This document shows, one piece after another, positions 14,301 through 25,383 of a DNA stretch of 64,000 nucleotides. Each line of letters starts with the position of its first letter. The stretch's first letter is position 1. Below the pieces are notes generated by a model. That model saw only the letters and a program-made list of their open reading frames with translations. It was not told where the DNA came from and did no database searches. Source of the DNA: Mya arenaria (taxonomy: Eukaryota > Mollusca > Bivalvia > Myida > Myidae). Location: positions 52,956,949 to 53,020,948 of the forward strand of contig NC_069123.1 in assembly GCF_026914265.1 (NCBI RefSeq), given 5' to 3'. The position numbers were made by a program, and so were the translations under genes.

Positions 14301-14652
14301 CAGTTACAAAGAATGATCTTTGAAGTGTTAAAACAAACAGTGCAAAAACGTTTTGGGGTGAAATGGAGAGTCTGTAATGCAAAATGACATTGTGATCGTG
14401 ATTTTATTAATGATTTGACAAGAGTATATTTCTACTATTCACCTTTATCACTTATCTCAACCAAATAGATAAAATTACGGTACGAACGACCTCAAGTACG
14501 AATGTGTGATGCTCAGACAAATGTAATCAGTAATTAGCTTGATGAACAATATTTTGCATTAATAAGACAAAAACACGTTGACAGTATCATGTGGCAGAGT
14601 TTACACACCTCTCTTCCTCTTCCTCTACCTCTAACGCCTTCCGTTTTGGCAT
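5334..14652 (-). CDS. RING plus TRAF-type zinc-finger protein (RNF151/TRAF-like E3 ligase), complete
   Basis: Six minus-strand exons give 188 aa with every phase matching: 14652..14609, 13255..13147, 12484..12438, 7749..7683, 6322..6178 and 5488..5334 (567 nt in total). A basic-acidic start (MPKRKALEVEEEEER) leads into a RING: YCSICQDVF, APCGHSFCRKC, then TCPEDRKP. The last RING ligand is Asp (CPxD), as in TRAF6-type RINGs. Next comes LENIIGDQMVACPFRRAGC and a TRAF zinc finger with C-x6-C-x11-H-x3-C spacing (residues about 92-116). The tail is short, charged and ends FDKENSAS. There is no TRAF/MATH domain, so it resembles RNF151-type proteins rather than true TRAFs. The expected role is an E2-binding ubiquitin ligase; its substrate is unknown. 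The last acceptor has two options six bases apart, both in phase. Intron 3 (4.7 kb) carries two repeat insertions. Confidence 0.85.
6764..7375 (+). mobile_element. Short palindrome-ended repeat, family F1 (Helentron-like, non-autonomous)
   Basis: It starts near a 'gccatgatggccct' palindrome and ends with 'tagctcacctt...aggtgagctt', an imperfect hairpin. This is the same pair of ends as the elements at 7908-9195 and (reversed) 26311-28920. The interior has little tandem structure. It lies in intron 4 of the RING/TRAF gene. The Helentron assignment is inferred from palindromic ends alone; no replicase is present. Confidence 0.55.
7908..9195 (+). mobile_element. F1 repeat with about seven ~145-bp core units
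   Basis: The left end is 'agagggccaagatggccc'. The right end is an imperfect hairpin after the motif 'gacggacgacagacaac'. Between them, the phrase 'ccatatttgggctctgtgac' recurs near 8098, 8240, 8388, 8532, 8678, 8822 and 8965, giving a period of about 145 bp. The minus-strand ORFs of 65-72 codons through this array are periodic artefacts of the repeat, not genes. It sits in intron 3 of the RING/TRAF gene. Confidence 0.75.
9371..9721 (+). repeat. Left inverted arm
   Basis: Pairs with 11840-12188 on the opposite strand. The match runs from the outer CACTGTG to about 'aaatatataccatt'. Alignment inside the arm needs several small gaps. Confidence 0.7.
9888..10819 (+). pseudogene. Broken C2H2 zinc-finger gene with one intron, inside the inverted-arm element
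   Basis: Exon 9888-10047 (acceptor cttttag, donor gttagt) and exon 10547-10819 (acceptor cttttcag) join in phase 2. Finger-like text includes ICRYFCKVIANISTLRQH, IFHSRANLNRHRCQVH, FICINCEKLLPTNADLHKH, CHECGMSFSEKSNLKAHLDM and KFPECEKVFRHRSSLSRHKK. Reading the fingers needs a frame change in exon 1 between two Cys codons. Exon 2 has an in-frame TGA after LHKHI and then another frame change. The last finger has Phe in place of its first Cys. The 499-bp intron is still present, so the copy arrived as DNA rather than through an mRNA. It ends at TAG 10817-10819. The source gene is not obvious in this window. Confidence 0.7.
11030..11780 (+). repeat. Partial F2 repeat inside the inverted-arm element
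   Basis: It begins 'agctcaacttttcgaaga' and 'aaggagagctatcct', the reverse complement of the right end of the F2 array at 56040-57445. It then shows two rough units sharing 'agataact' and 'tatataatgcaa'. The opposite F2 end is missing. Confidence 0.5.
11840..12188 (-). repeat. Right inverted arm
   Basis: Inverted partner of 9371-9721. It ends 'gctccctcacagtg', about 250 bp from exon 3 of the RING/TRAF gene. Confidence 0.7.
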
Positions 14653-14724
14653 TTTTACTTTTCAAGTAAGCACTGCAGTGGGCAGTCTCTCTCACACAGA
14701 CGCTTGCAAATTTTTATTTGACAG
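14653..14724. promoter_or_regulatory. Likely divergent promoter and 5' UTR exon end for the zinc-finger gene
   Basis: The minus-strand RING gene starts at 14652. On the plus strand a good donor (gacag|gtatgt) lies at 14724/14725 with no ATG-led frame before it, as expected for a 5' UTR exon. It could splice to the zinc-finger exon at 16753. A head-to-head gene pair sharing a short promoter is the simplest reading, but no start site is visible directly. Confidence 0.35.
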
Positions 14725-14834
14725 GTATGTAATGACAAAGATATTAGAATGACTTTTTTGTACAAATTGGTTTTCTTTAATTGTATTCATAATATATAGA
14801 TAACATAGATAAACAGAAACATTTTTAACTGACA

Positions 14835-15161
14835 ATGGCATTCGATACAGTATTTGTTTCCGTGTTTAACCAATTAAAATGTTATTTATTCATCTATGTT
14901 ACAAGACGCTCATGGGTTGTTGAATGGATTTCCCATCTATATGGTTTGCAGTCTGTTTTGTTGCTTGATCTTTTGAAACCAGCTGTTGACCGATTTTACC
15001 AGTCAGTTAAAGCTTTTGTGTACACATCATATTCTTATGTATGCAGCCTTTCAAAGGTTTGTCTACAATCCAACTCAACTAGTGATTTACAAGTATCTAG
15101 TAGAGCAAAAGAAAATCAATGCTGTGATCATGCTAACAGGCCAATGATGTTATCCACCTAA
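14835..15161 (+). CDS. Unrecognised 108-codon ORF
   Basis: ATG in a good context (gacaATGG). The protein has hydrophobic stretches (CYLFIYVT, LQSVLLLDLL) and no known motif. It falls in what would be intron 1 of the zinc-finger gene. An ORF this long can arise by chance in AT-rich DNA, so it may be nothing. Confidence 0.2.
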   Translation: MAFDTVFVSVFNQLKCYLFIYVTRRSWVVEWISHLYGLQSVLLLDLLKPAVDRFYQSVKAFVYTSYSYVCSLSKVCLQSNSTSDLQVSSRAKENQCCDHANRPMMLST

Positions 15162-15639
15162 ATGGCCGTCAAAGAGTCTTTTGACGATTTTTTTACTATG
15201 GCAGACTCGTGACGTCCACCATCCCAGCAAATAGTAGCGATCGGTCCTTGCGCAGAGAAAGCTCACGACCACAATTTTGAAATTATCTCTGTTATAATTT
15301 CAAATTTCTACGAAAATATTATTGCCTACTATTAAACAAATATTCATTTATGGCATTATCATGATAATGCCAAAAAAACATGTTCAGGTATCATTAAACC
15401 TCACATGTGTCGATTGTTTATCAAGTCAAAAACAAATCAACTTATGCATATATATAAATTAGTGAACTACTGCTGTTGCTTTCAGTAACTCATATCTTCA
15501 TTTAGAAGGAGCATGTTTGAAGAAATGTTATCTAATTGTGCAAGCAATTTTTCTTAGTATATATATGGAAAACAAGGGAAGATAAAATACCAAAATAAAA
15601 TAAAAATTGAAGATTTCCCAGTAGTATTTATTCAAACGA

Positions 15640-16620
15640 AATCAAGGATTTAGGGGAGAATACTTTGCAACAATGGGTGCAAGAGTTTTAATTATTTTGC
15701 AGTGTGCGATTTCACATCTTCATCTATCTATGTCACAAATTAAATTAAAATTTAATTAAGTACAACGGGAGACAATTTTGGAAGAAAGTGACTAAGAATT
15801 AAAAATTATGTGCTGTGCAAAACTTCACATTGCTACATATTATTTTTTTCCAGTTTCGAGTAGTTTTTAAATTATGAAAAGCAGGGGGAGATTACTCTGT
15901 ATTAGTGGAACAGAGTTAGTATTCTTGAGCTATGCACAATTTATTTTTATGTTGTCATGTATAAATGTTCAGTTTCAACCTCAGAATAGTTTTGAGCACT
16001 GCCCTGGAAAAAGTGTCTTTTAAGCAAAACAAAGTGAGATAATGTTAGAACAAAGCACCAAAGGCAGTGTTTTCATTTTTGGCAATAGGTGCACAAGTTA
16101 TCATTACCATATATCAATTTTCCAAAGTCTCTCTCAGTTCCTGCCCTTAGTTTTAAAGTGATGCTTTGGGGTTGTGTTTTTAGAAGTTAAATATGGGAAG
16201 ATAATTTGCAAAAATGCCACCTTATTAAACATACACGGTGCACAGCATCACATTGTTCTTTATTTATGTTCCAAGTTTTATTCAGTTAATTCAAGTAAGT
16301 GCTGCGGTTTGCCTTGGTCAAACTTTTTCTTAAAAAAAAATTAAGCACTAAGGGAGAATACTCTGCAATTATTTCACCAAGAGATAAACTTTTAAAGGTG
16401 CACAACTCCATGATGTCATCTATAAATGTTTAAAGTTTTACCCAATCCCTTTAAATAGTTTTTGAGTATTGCCCTAAACAAATGTTGCTATAAAATATAA
16501 ACAAGGTAAGTTTAGAAAAAAAAGAAATACCTCCAAGTTATTTTAAAAGATGCACAACTTTAAATTACAATTTATCAATGATCCAAGTTTCACTGATAAA
16601 GAAAGATATGATGTATATGT
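15640..16620. repeat. Degraded tandem repeat, period roughly 180-200 bp
   Basis: Phrases like 'gggagaatactctgcaa', 'gtgcacaactt' and 'atgttccaagtttta' recur about five times with heavy divergence. This is an old core-repeat array in the first intron of the zinc-finger gene. Confidence 0.5.
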
Positions 16621-16762
16621 TCTTGTTCTCACTTATGTTTCCACCATAATACTTTTGCAACAATACTTAGCAATACTTAGCATCTTGTCAAAGTTTAAAA
16701 TGCAATGTTAACAAAAATAAAATAAGAACTTTGCCATGTTTATATTTTTCAGATGTGTAGCT

Positions 16763-19253
16763 ATGGAAGCATACGTTCTGCTCCTGCTGGTTAAAGCAGA
16801 CCAGGAAGCAGCCATAAGAGATCTGTTTTTGCAGCATGGATGGCCCTTCAGCAAAACTGGTATATAAACTCTGTTAAATGCTACTTAAATAACCAAGTTA
16901 GATAACTGTATTTTGCACATAATGGCACTTGATCGCCAAAACTTTTCAATCCTTACACTGAAAAGCGGCAGAATAGTCGAGCGCGCTGTCTCTTTGACAG
17001 CTCTTGTTATACTCGCCTTTTAAATCAAGCAAAGACAATATTAGTACATTGTAAATGTACTTAGTAACTGATTAGTGAAAAAAGCTACTTCTGTTATATT
17101 CCCTTTGTGAAAATGTATATATTGTGATTGATTCAGCCTGCAATATCTTTCCAGGATCAAGGCCTCCTTTCTACGAGGAACTACTGCATGTAGGCTTTGT
17201 AGAAGACCGAGGTCACTCTTATAATCGTCCAAATATGTCTTCAACGAATGAAGGTGTTGTATACCCAAATGCAGTAACTAACTCTGTTGCTATGGAAGCA
17301 TACAAAAATCAAGAGCAAACTGTTGAAATAATTGCAAGTGACCACCAGGTATTTGCCAGCAATGTAGATTATTCTAAGCATGGAGTGTCAGAAAACAACA
17401 TAAAAGCCAATCAGAAAGGTATTACAGATAAGCAGCAGATGGCATTTGATCCTGTCAAAAGGCCAGAAGTAGACAGTTTGTCATTCCAAAGTAAACTTGT
17501 AAGTGTTTCTAAACCTGCTGATATGAATTCATCTCTGTCAGAACAAAAGGTACATGGAGAAGGGAAAGAAAATGCACCTCTAAGGACTGATAGTTCTGAA
17601 ACATCGCTATCCACTCGATTATGTCACAAATTGTTTGATTTACAAAAGTTTGCAGCTGCACTTGCTGATAAAATATATGTTTTGCTGAAGTTAAATGAGG
17701 GAGGCCAGCAAGGCCTTCAGTTAAGCAATAAGGAACTGTTTGAAGTTGTCATGAGGGCTTGTAAGAAAACTGGTGATCTTGAAAACATTGTATCAGAGGA
17801 GAATTCTATACCTTATGGTAATGAAAATACAAGTTTTGAAAACAATTCATTTTTCACCACTGAGTCATGTAAAGCAGTTGAATCAGATGCAGAATCAGAC
17901 AAAACAATCGATTTTGAAGATGATGCTATTCATCTCAATAATGATATTGTCAAATCAGAATTGCATGGAGATAGCCGTGATGTTCAAGATTTACTTCAAC
18001 ATAGCGGTAATCATAATAAATCAAAAAGGATGAAACAGAACAATTATGGAAAAGGTTTGTCAAAAAATGCTCATAGATTGACTAAACTTAAACTAAAGAA
18101 AAATATTTCACTTAAACATTCTAAGAAAGTAAAGCAGGAAGTACACAACCCAAATTCGGCTGTTATGGACTATAATGAAGTCAAGTTGGAAATTTCCTGT
18201 ACAGCTTCTGGTAACACACACGAACAAGATACAAGGAAATCTATACAATCTGTACGGAGGAGGAGAGGTCGGCCAACAAGGCAGGAGATGAGACAAAGAC
18301 AGGGCATACGCCTACTGAAACCTATGTCTGGAACAGGCTTAATTAGCAAAGCAAAGCGATATTCTGTGAACAGAAACTTTAAACTACACACATTCCATAA
18401 AAGGTGCCCTGAAGTGCCTTTTGACATGGACTCTGACAACTACAGTGCCTCTCTCAATGGTTATTACTGTTCTGACTGCAAGTTTTTGTTTCAGAAAAAG
18501 AACAAGTTGGAGTTGCACAAGAGGGTAAAAGTGAGAGGTGTCTGTGTACCAGACTGTATTTTTTGTGATGCGGAAGAAAATAAAGAGGTCTTTCAATGTT
18601 CTAAATGTCCAAAGGTGTTTGAGACTAAAGAATTACTGGACCGTCATGTTGACAGACATAATATTGAACAGTTTCCCTGCACATTTTGTTACCAGATATT
18701 TTACACAATCCCTGATCTACAATATCATAAAAAGGTTGAGCACAGTGATCAAGTTGAGACCCATCTATGTGATCTTTGTGGGTCAAAGTTTAAGGACAAA
18801 AAGGTGCTTGTTCAGCACAGAAAGTATGTGCACTCTGATGAACGAAAAGAAGAGTGCCCAACATGTGGCAGGAAGTTTAAAACCAAAAGCCAGTTGAAAA
18901 ACCATCTAGTCGTGCATGTTGATGCTGAAAGCTTAAACCTGTCATGTGAAATATGTGGGAAGATGTTCGTAAGGGCCTCTACTCTTAGGGACCATGTTCG
19001 GAGACATAAGAAAGAATTCACCTTCTTTTGTGATGTGTGCAATAAAGGATTCTATCGCAAGGCCGGTATGGAGGAGCACAAGCGGACACACACAGGAGAC
19101 AAGCCGTTCACTTGTCGGGTATGTGGCTACAAGTGTGCACTGAGTTGTAACCTTGTGAAACACATTCGCACCCATCAGAAAAAACAGATGGTTGCGGAAA
19201 ACCAGTTTGTGCCTGGCAAAGCACTCTACATGCAGACTTACATTGCCTCATAA
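16763..19253 (+). CDS. C2H2 zinc-finger transcription factor, 731 aa
   Basis: Exons 16763-16859 (the exon itself starts at 16753 after tttttcag; donor gtatat) and 17155-19253 (acceptor ctttccag) join in phase 1 to give 731 codons plus a stop. The N-terminus (MEAYVLLLLVKADQ, then FLQHGWPFSKTG) matches no domain I know. The middle is acidic and Ser/Asn-rich. A basic patch, RRRRGRPTRQ near residue 400, has an AT-hook-like GRP core. Residues about 471-706 hold one atypical finger (YYCSDC) and seven standard C2H2 fingers, such as CGRKFKTKSQLKNHLVVH and CNKGFYRKAGMEEHKRTH. One TGDKPF linker is near the end. It is a nuclear DNA-binding protein by family; the target is unknown. A 13-codon frame from ATG 16753 overlaps the main start out of frame. 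The 293-bp intron contains an F2 tail. Confidence 0.88.
16870..17008 (-). repeat. F2 repeat tail in the last intron of the zinc-finger gene
   Basis: 'aagcggcagaatagtcgagc' and 'gacagctcttgtt' match, reversed, the left end of the array at 56040. The bases 'gctgtctctttgacagc' form a 6-bp stem just inside the end. The other end is absent, and only part of one unit precedes it. Confidence 0.6.
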
Positions 19254-19783
19254 GTAGGATGGCAGATTCTATCTATCAGTTCAGAGATGGTTGTCGAAAT
19301 AATTTTGGAAGGTGCTATGTTTGATAAATCCTAAACAACAGTGCATTGTTTAATGTAAGGTAAAATGTTCAGTATCTTTAATTAGTGATGTCGTTATATG
19401 TATAATTATGGAATATAATCAAAGAACTGTTGATCGATAAGTGTATCAATTACATGTATGAATATGGACCCTTTTTACTTTAGTTAGTTTGTTAAAATAT
19501 CAATGTTCCTATGTATAGCTGTGCCTTTTCTTTTCTTTTCTTTTGGAACTTGACTCTTTTTTATACAAGTTCATTTATATCAATATGTGAATTTGGGTAT
19601 TATATCCGTAAGATTATTTTTCCAGCATGTGGAGTCATATTAGGTTTGCATTAGCTTAGTTTTAGGGGCAAGAATTGCCTCCAATATTGAGGTATAGATC
19701 TCTAGAAATGATTTTTTAGGACCCAACTAATGAACACGGCCAATATACAATGTAAGTTTTATACCTTCGAAGATACAGGTCTA
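19254..19783 (+). other. 3' UTR of the zinc-finger gene
   Basis: AT-rich with no coding frame. No perfect AATAAA was found before the MITE. The first one (19938-19943) is inside the MITE. Confidence 0.45.
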
Positions 19784-20386
19784 CTGGGCGAGTACCTAAA
19801 TCGGAACACTTTGGCCACTATTTTTGAAATATTTTAAGTTAGACTTGCACCACAACTACAAAATTTTCCACCAGCATACTAGGATTCAAGACCAATTGGT
19901 TGATATCAACGGCATTTTTCAAGATACTACCAATCTGAATAAAAAGTGCTTTATTAACCACAATGTTGAAGACAGCCATTTTCGTCCTTTCGTTATTTAT
20001 TTTTATGTATTCTTTTAAAATTATTGCTCCATGTTTTGTTTAAGTAAATTGATAATTTATGTTATTTCCAGCTTGTCTTTTATTGTCATTTTTTGTCAGT
20101 AAAATTTGATGGTTTCAGTAAAATACAGGCTGTACCAATATGCTGTGATTGTGGCAAGCATTTAGTCTTTCCCCCACATGCCATGTATTGACATTTGAAC
20201 ATGAAAAACTTTAAATGATCGCAGTATTTGAAATACTTACCGGAGAATCGTGTACCTTGGAACTTGTATCTGAAGCAAGCGTCTTTATTGATTAAAATCA
20301 TATAAACTGATCTTGATAAAAAAAAAAACTTTTATAATGGGTGTTCCATATTTAGGTACTGTTCCGATTTAGGTACTCGCCCAGTA
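19784..20386. mobile_element. MITE with ~26-bp inverted ends and TA flanks
   Basis: The left end CTGGGCGAGTACCTAAATCG (from 19784) is mirrored by the right end cgatttaggtactcgcccag (ending 20384). Both sides are flanked by TA, the usual Tc1/mariner-type target. At about 600 bp there is no transposase. It contains an AATAAA at 19938. A second partial copy of the end motif (tttaggtact) lies just inside the right end. Confidence 0.75.
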
Positions 20387-20389
20387 TAT

Positions 20390-20790
20390 TACTTTTGCAT
20401 GACCAAAAGTTGTTAAACGAAAGCTTGTACGTTTGATAACTGGAGTGAACTTGGTAGGGAGGTTGGTCATGACCAGCAAATGACCCTATCGATTTTGAGG
20501 TCAGTAGGTCAAAGTGATGACCTTGAACAGTATGCCTAGGCATACATTCCTCAAACCTGGTAAAGAGGTTGGTCATAGCCAGCAGATAACTCCTATTGAT
20601 TTTGAGGTCAGCAGGTTAAACTCAGGGCCACAGTAACCTTGAAGACAAAAACCTTGACTGATACAATAAAAAGAGAACGCTTGGACCTGATGTCCTCAAA
20701 CCTTGTTAAGAGGTTTGTCATTCAAGACCTTAAATTACCCAATAGACATTAAATAGTCTAGAACTATAGTCTACACTAGGTTCAATGTTG
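20390..20790. repeat. Degraded F3-type repeat units
   Basis: Two to three diverged units share 'gaggttggtcat', 'gaccagca' and 'attgattttgaggtca' with the array at 20943-23210. They are older and without clear ends. Confidence 0.55.
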
Positions 20791-20942
20791 CAATGTTACA
20801 AAGGCATTAAATATACATTAATTTAATAACATTAAAGTAAAAAATATGTAAGTTGTAATGATCAATATTGGAATATACAAGAGAAATAAGTTGGTATAAA
20901 ACGTGACAGTAATTTGTATGCAATTTTTAGTATTTGTCCAGT

Positions 20943-23210
20943 TTAATATGATTATTATGCCCCCCTTCGAAGAAGAGGGGTATATTGCTTTGCACAGGCA
21001 TGTCGGTATGTCGGTCGGTCGGTCGGTCGTTCGGTAGACCAAAGCTTGTCCGAGTGATAACTCAACAATTCCTGGACGTATGGTCATCAAACTTCACATG
21101 AAGGTTGGGCCTGACCAGTAGATGACCCCTATTGATTTTGGGGGTCATCGGGTCAAAGGTCAAGGTCAAAGTGACCTTTAATGGTAAAATAATTTTAAAG
21201 CTTGTCCGAGTGATAAATCAACAATGCCTGCACCAATGACCCTCAAACTTGACATGGAGGTTGGGCCTGACCAGTAGATGACCCCTATTGTTTTGGGGGG
21301 TCATCAGGCCAAAGGTCAAGGTCACAGTGACCTTGAATGGTAAAAGGTCGTCCGAGTGATAACTTGACAATGCCTGCACCCATGGCCCTCAAATTTGACT
21401 TGGAGGTTGGACCTGACCAGTAGCTGACCCCTATTGTTTTTTTGGGCTCATCGGGTCAAAGGTCAAGTTCACAGTGACCTTGAATGGTAAAAGGTTGTCC
21501 GAGTGATAACCCAACAATGCCGGCACCCATGGCCCTCATAATTGAATTGGAGGTTGGGCCTGACCAGGAGATGACCCCTATTGTTTTTGGGGGTCATCGG
21601 GCCAAAGGTCAAGGTCACAGTGACCTTGAATGGTAAAAGGTTGTCCGACTGATAATTCGACAATGCCTGCACCCATGGCCCTCATAATTGAATTGGAGGT
21701 TGGGCCTGACCAGTAGAAGACCCCTATTGTTTTTGGGGGTCATCGGGCCAAAGGTTAAGGTCACAGTCACCTTGAATGGTTAAAGGTTTTCCTTGTGATA
21801 ACTTGACAATGCCTGCACCCATGGCCCTCAAACTTGACTTGGAATTGGGCCTGACCAGTACATGACCCCTTTTGTTTTTGGGGGTCATCTGGCCAAAGGT
21901 CAAGGTCACAGTCACCTTGAGTGGTAAAAGGTTGTCCGAGTAATAACTCGACAATGCCTGCACCCATGGCCCTCAAACTTGACTTGGAGAATTGGCCTGA
22001 CCAGGAGATGACCCCTATGGTTTTTGGGGGTCATCTGGCCAAAGGTCAAGTTCACAGTGACCTGGAATGGTAAAAGGTTGTCCGAGTGATAACTCGACAA
22101 TGCCTGCACCCATGGCCCTCAAACTTGACTTGGAGGTTGGGCCTGGCCAGAAGATGGTCCCTATTGATTTTAGGGGTCATTGGGCTAAAGGTCAAGGTCA
22201 CAGTGACCTGGAATGGTAAAAGGTTATCCAAGTGATAACTCGACAATGCCTGCACCCATGGCCCTCAAGGTTGACTTGGAGGTTGGGCCTGGCCAGAAGA
22301 TGGTCCCTATTGATTTTAGGGGTCATTTGGCCAAAGGTAAAGGTCACAGTGACCTTGAATGATAAAAGGTTGTCCAGTGATAACTCAACAATGCCTGCAC
22401 CCATGGCCCTCAAACTTGACATTGAGGTTGGGCCTGACCAGTAGATAACCCCTATTGATTTAATGGGGGTCAAAGGTCAAGGTCACAGTGACCTTGAAAG
22501 CGACCTCGACAATTCCTGGACCTATGGTCATCAAACTTGACATGAAGGTTGGGCCTGCCCAGTAGATGACCCCTATCGACTTTGGGGGTCATCAGGCCAA
22601 GGTCAATGTCACAGTAACCTTTAACGCAAAAAAGTTAACAAATCTTCTCCCACTGATATCTCAACAATGCCTGAACCTATGATCATTAAACTTGACATGG
22701 ATGTTAAGCCTGACCAGTAGATCACCCTTATTGATTTTAGGATTCATAGAGCCAAAGGTCAAGGTCACAGTGATCTTGAATGGTAAAAGGATGTCAGAGT
22801 GATAACTCAACAATGCCTGAACCCATGGCCTTCAAACTTGACTTGGAGTTGCATCTGACTTGTAGATGACCCCTTATGATTTAAGGAGTCATTGGGTCAA
22901 AGGTCAAGGTCACAGTGACCTTGAACGAAAAAAAACTTGTCTGTGTGATAACTTGACAATGCCTGCACCCATGGCCCTCGAACTTGACATTTAGGTTTCT
23001 GGTGACCAGCTGATGACTCTGGATTTTGAGTTCATAGAGTCAAAGGTCATGGTCATAACACACTCTATCCTCACACTTTAATGGTCATAATCTGAAAACT
23101 GCCTTAATGGCAACAAATCAGCTGTCATTTAGGACCATGCATATTTCATTCAATTGTCCATATAATCCTGACAACATGGCGCTCAGGGGGGGGGGGGGGG
23201 GCATAATGTT
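20943..23210. repeat. F3 core-repeat array, about 14 units of ~147 bp, with ATTATGCCCCCC ends
   Basis: The left end is attatgcccccctt; the right end is an inverted G-run plus cataatg. A (GGTC)n tract follows the left end. The phrase 'acaatgcctgcacccatggc' recurs every 143-148 bp from about 21062 to 22955. Most units contain TCAAGGTCA followed by a GGTCAnnnTGACC palindrome. Seven copies of the palindrome are perfect. Minus-strand ORFs of 65-91 codons (MQALSSYHSDN...) are periodic artefacts of the array. Confidence 0.8.
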
Positions 23211-24045
23211 TATCTTTAAGTTAGTTTGATAATGCAGCACTATTTTTATATTCACATTAAAATGAGATGTAGTCATACATATTGAATGTGTACATTTTGT
23301 GTAGGGGGAATGGGCCAGTAATATCCAGTGACAGTTTATAGGAATGAATATCTGGATGTACCTGTACCAAAACAGTACCATCATTTAAGGTCTATGGATT
23401 TAAATTATTCTAATTCTGAAAATTGATGATTGATGAATTGCTCATATACCAAAAAACAAGACTTTTTAATTTATGAAGAATTTGATATACATGGTACCTG
23501 AAAGTATTTCTTTATAGTAGAGGCAACTGTACAAATACTTGCCAAGATTTATTTTACATTAGAACATTTTTTTATGATAAATTGATCAATATTTTGTGAT
23601 TACATTTTTTAGAGACTTTCAAAATCCTACCAGGTAGTAACATACTTTTTTACTTTAACTTTTAAGCTTTACACTAATTATTGGAAATGCTTGTAAAATT
23701 GTTATTGTTTATACATGTATTGATAATTATCTTATAAGTAATTTAAAGAACGTTATTTATTCTGATTAAGTAGATAATTTGGAAAATTAGAGCATATAAA
23801 CATATATAAAAATACAAAAGTATACATTACTTTGTTAATGACTCATTTTTTAACCCACCTAAGACTCCTGCAAATGACCCTGGTGATCTTTTGTACTTTT
23901 TGGATGTGTGTTCTAATCAACATTTGTTAAACCTATAGAGCAAATGATTTTGCTAATACTCATTTTGAATACATACCTGATACCTATATTTTCAGCCAGT
24001 AAAATTGCAGATTGGCATTCATGAAGTACTAGGCTTATTAATTTA
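23211..24045. other. Gene-free AT-rich stretch
   Basis: No splice-bounded frame, repeat unit or inverted ends were seen. Confidence 0.5.
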
Positions 24046-25330
24046 GATTTTTATCCCCGCTGAATTGAAGGTTTTGGGAGGGGGATATTGTTTTGGTGTT
24101 GTCCGTCCGTCCGCCATTTTGTCCGTCCGTCCGGTACCATATCTTGGTAGGCATTGATCAGAAAATGTTCAAACTTGGTCAGAATGTTCCCCTTGATCAA
24201 ATCTCGACCACTTATAAAGGGGATCACATGGGGTCAAAAACTAGGTCACTAGGTCAAATCTTTGTAACATACTAGAGGCATTATACATGCTCAAATATTC
24301 ATGAAACTTAATCAGAATGTTTTCCTTGATGAACTCTTGGTGGTAAATAAAGCTGGGTCACATATGATCGAATATTAAGTCACTAGGTAAAATCTTGTCC
24401 GGAACAATATCATGGTAATGATTGGACAAGTTATGTTCAAAATTGGTCATGATGTACCCCTTGATGAAATATGGACCACTTAAAAAAGTGGGTCACATGG
24501 GGTCAAAAACTAGGTCAATAGGTCAAATCTTAGAAAAATGTTTGGAACATACTAGAGGCATTATATATGGTCAAAAGTGGGTCATATGGGTCAAAAACAA
24601 GGTCAATAGGTCAAATCTTAGAAAAAATATTGGGAACACACTAGAGGCAATCTAATATTCATGAAATTTAATGAGACTCTTTTCCTTGATTGTTGTTGAA
24701 TAGTTCGAAACTGGGTCACATGGGGTCAGAAATCAGGTCAGTAGGTGAAATCTTTGAAAAATTGTGTCCCAAACCAAAAATTGGTATTGAATAGTCAGTT
24801 ATGTTTTTATTTGGTCAGAATGTTTGCCTTAATGAAATCTTGAAAGAGTTATTAAAATTGGTCACATGGGGTCAAAAACTAGGTCACTTGGTCATATCCT
24901 ACAGAAATCTTGGGAACACTCTAGAGGCAATACATCTGCTCTAATTTCCATGAAACTTAATCAGAATGTTTGCCTCGATGAAATCTTGGAATAGTTTGAA
25001 ACTAGTAGGTCATGTGGGGTCAAAAATGAGGTCACTGGGTCAAATCTTAAAAAAACCTTGTGGACACTCTAGAGGCTATATTTTTTGCAATATATGTGGA
25101 CCAATCTTCATGAAATTTGATCAGAATGTTTGCCTTGATGAAATCTTAGATTAGTTTGGAACTGGGTAACATGGAGTCATATACTAGCTTTCTTGGTCAA
25201 TTCTAAATGCTAAATTATATACAATATTTTTTTTATTTCAAACAGTTGCAATCAAACTCAAACTCATATATATATTTCACCAACAATTGATTTCCATTCC
25301 TTGACTTAGCCCAATCAGACGGGGGATATC
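24046..25330. repeat. F5 core-repeat element
   Basis: Starts 'tttttatccccgctgaatt' with 'ggagggggatattg' and (GTCC)n, and ends near 'agacgggggatatcaata'. The core repeats irregularly around 'actagaggc', 'gggtcacatggggtcaaaaa' and 'ctaggtcactaggtca'. Several units carry two AGGTCA half-sites two bases apart, for example at 24243-24256. Confidence 0.6.
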
Positions 25331-25383
25331 AATACAATAAATTTGCTTGTTAACTTTCGCGTGTGTTTTAAGGGTCGCCTACT

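Noticed and set aside
21469-22473. Many minus-strand ORFs sharing GHGCRHCRVITRTTFYHSR
   Set aside because: Same artefact, from the 147-bp F3 array.
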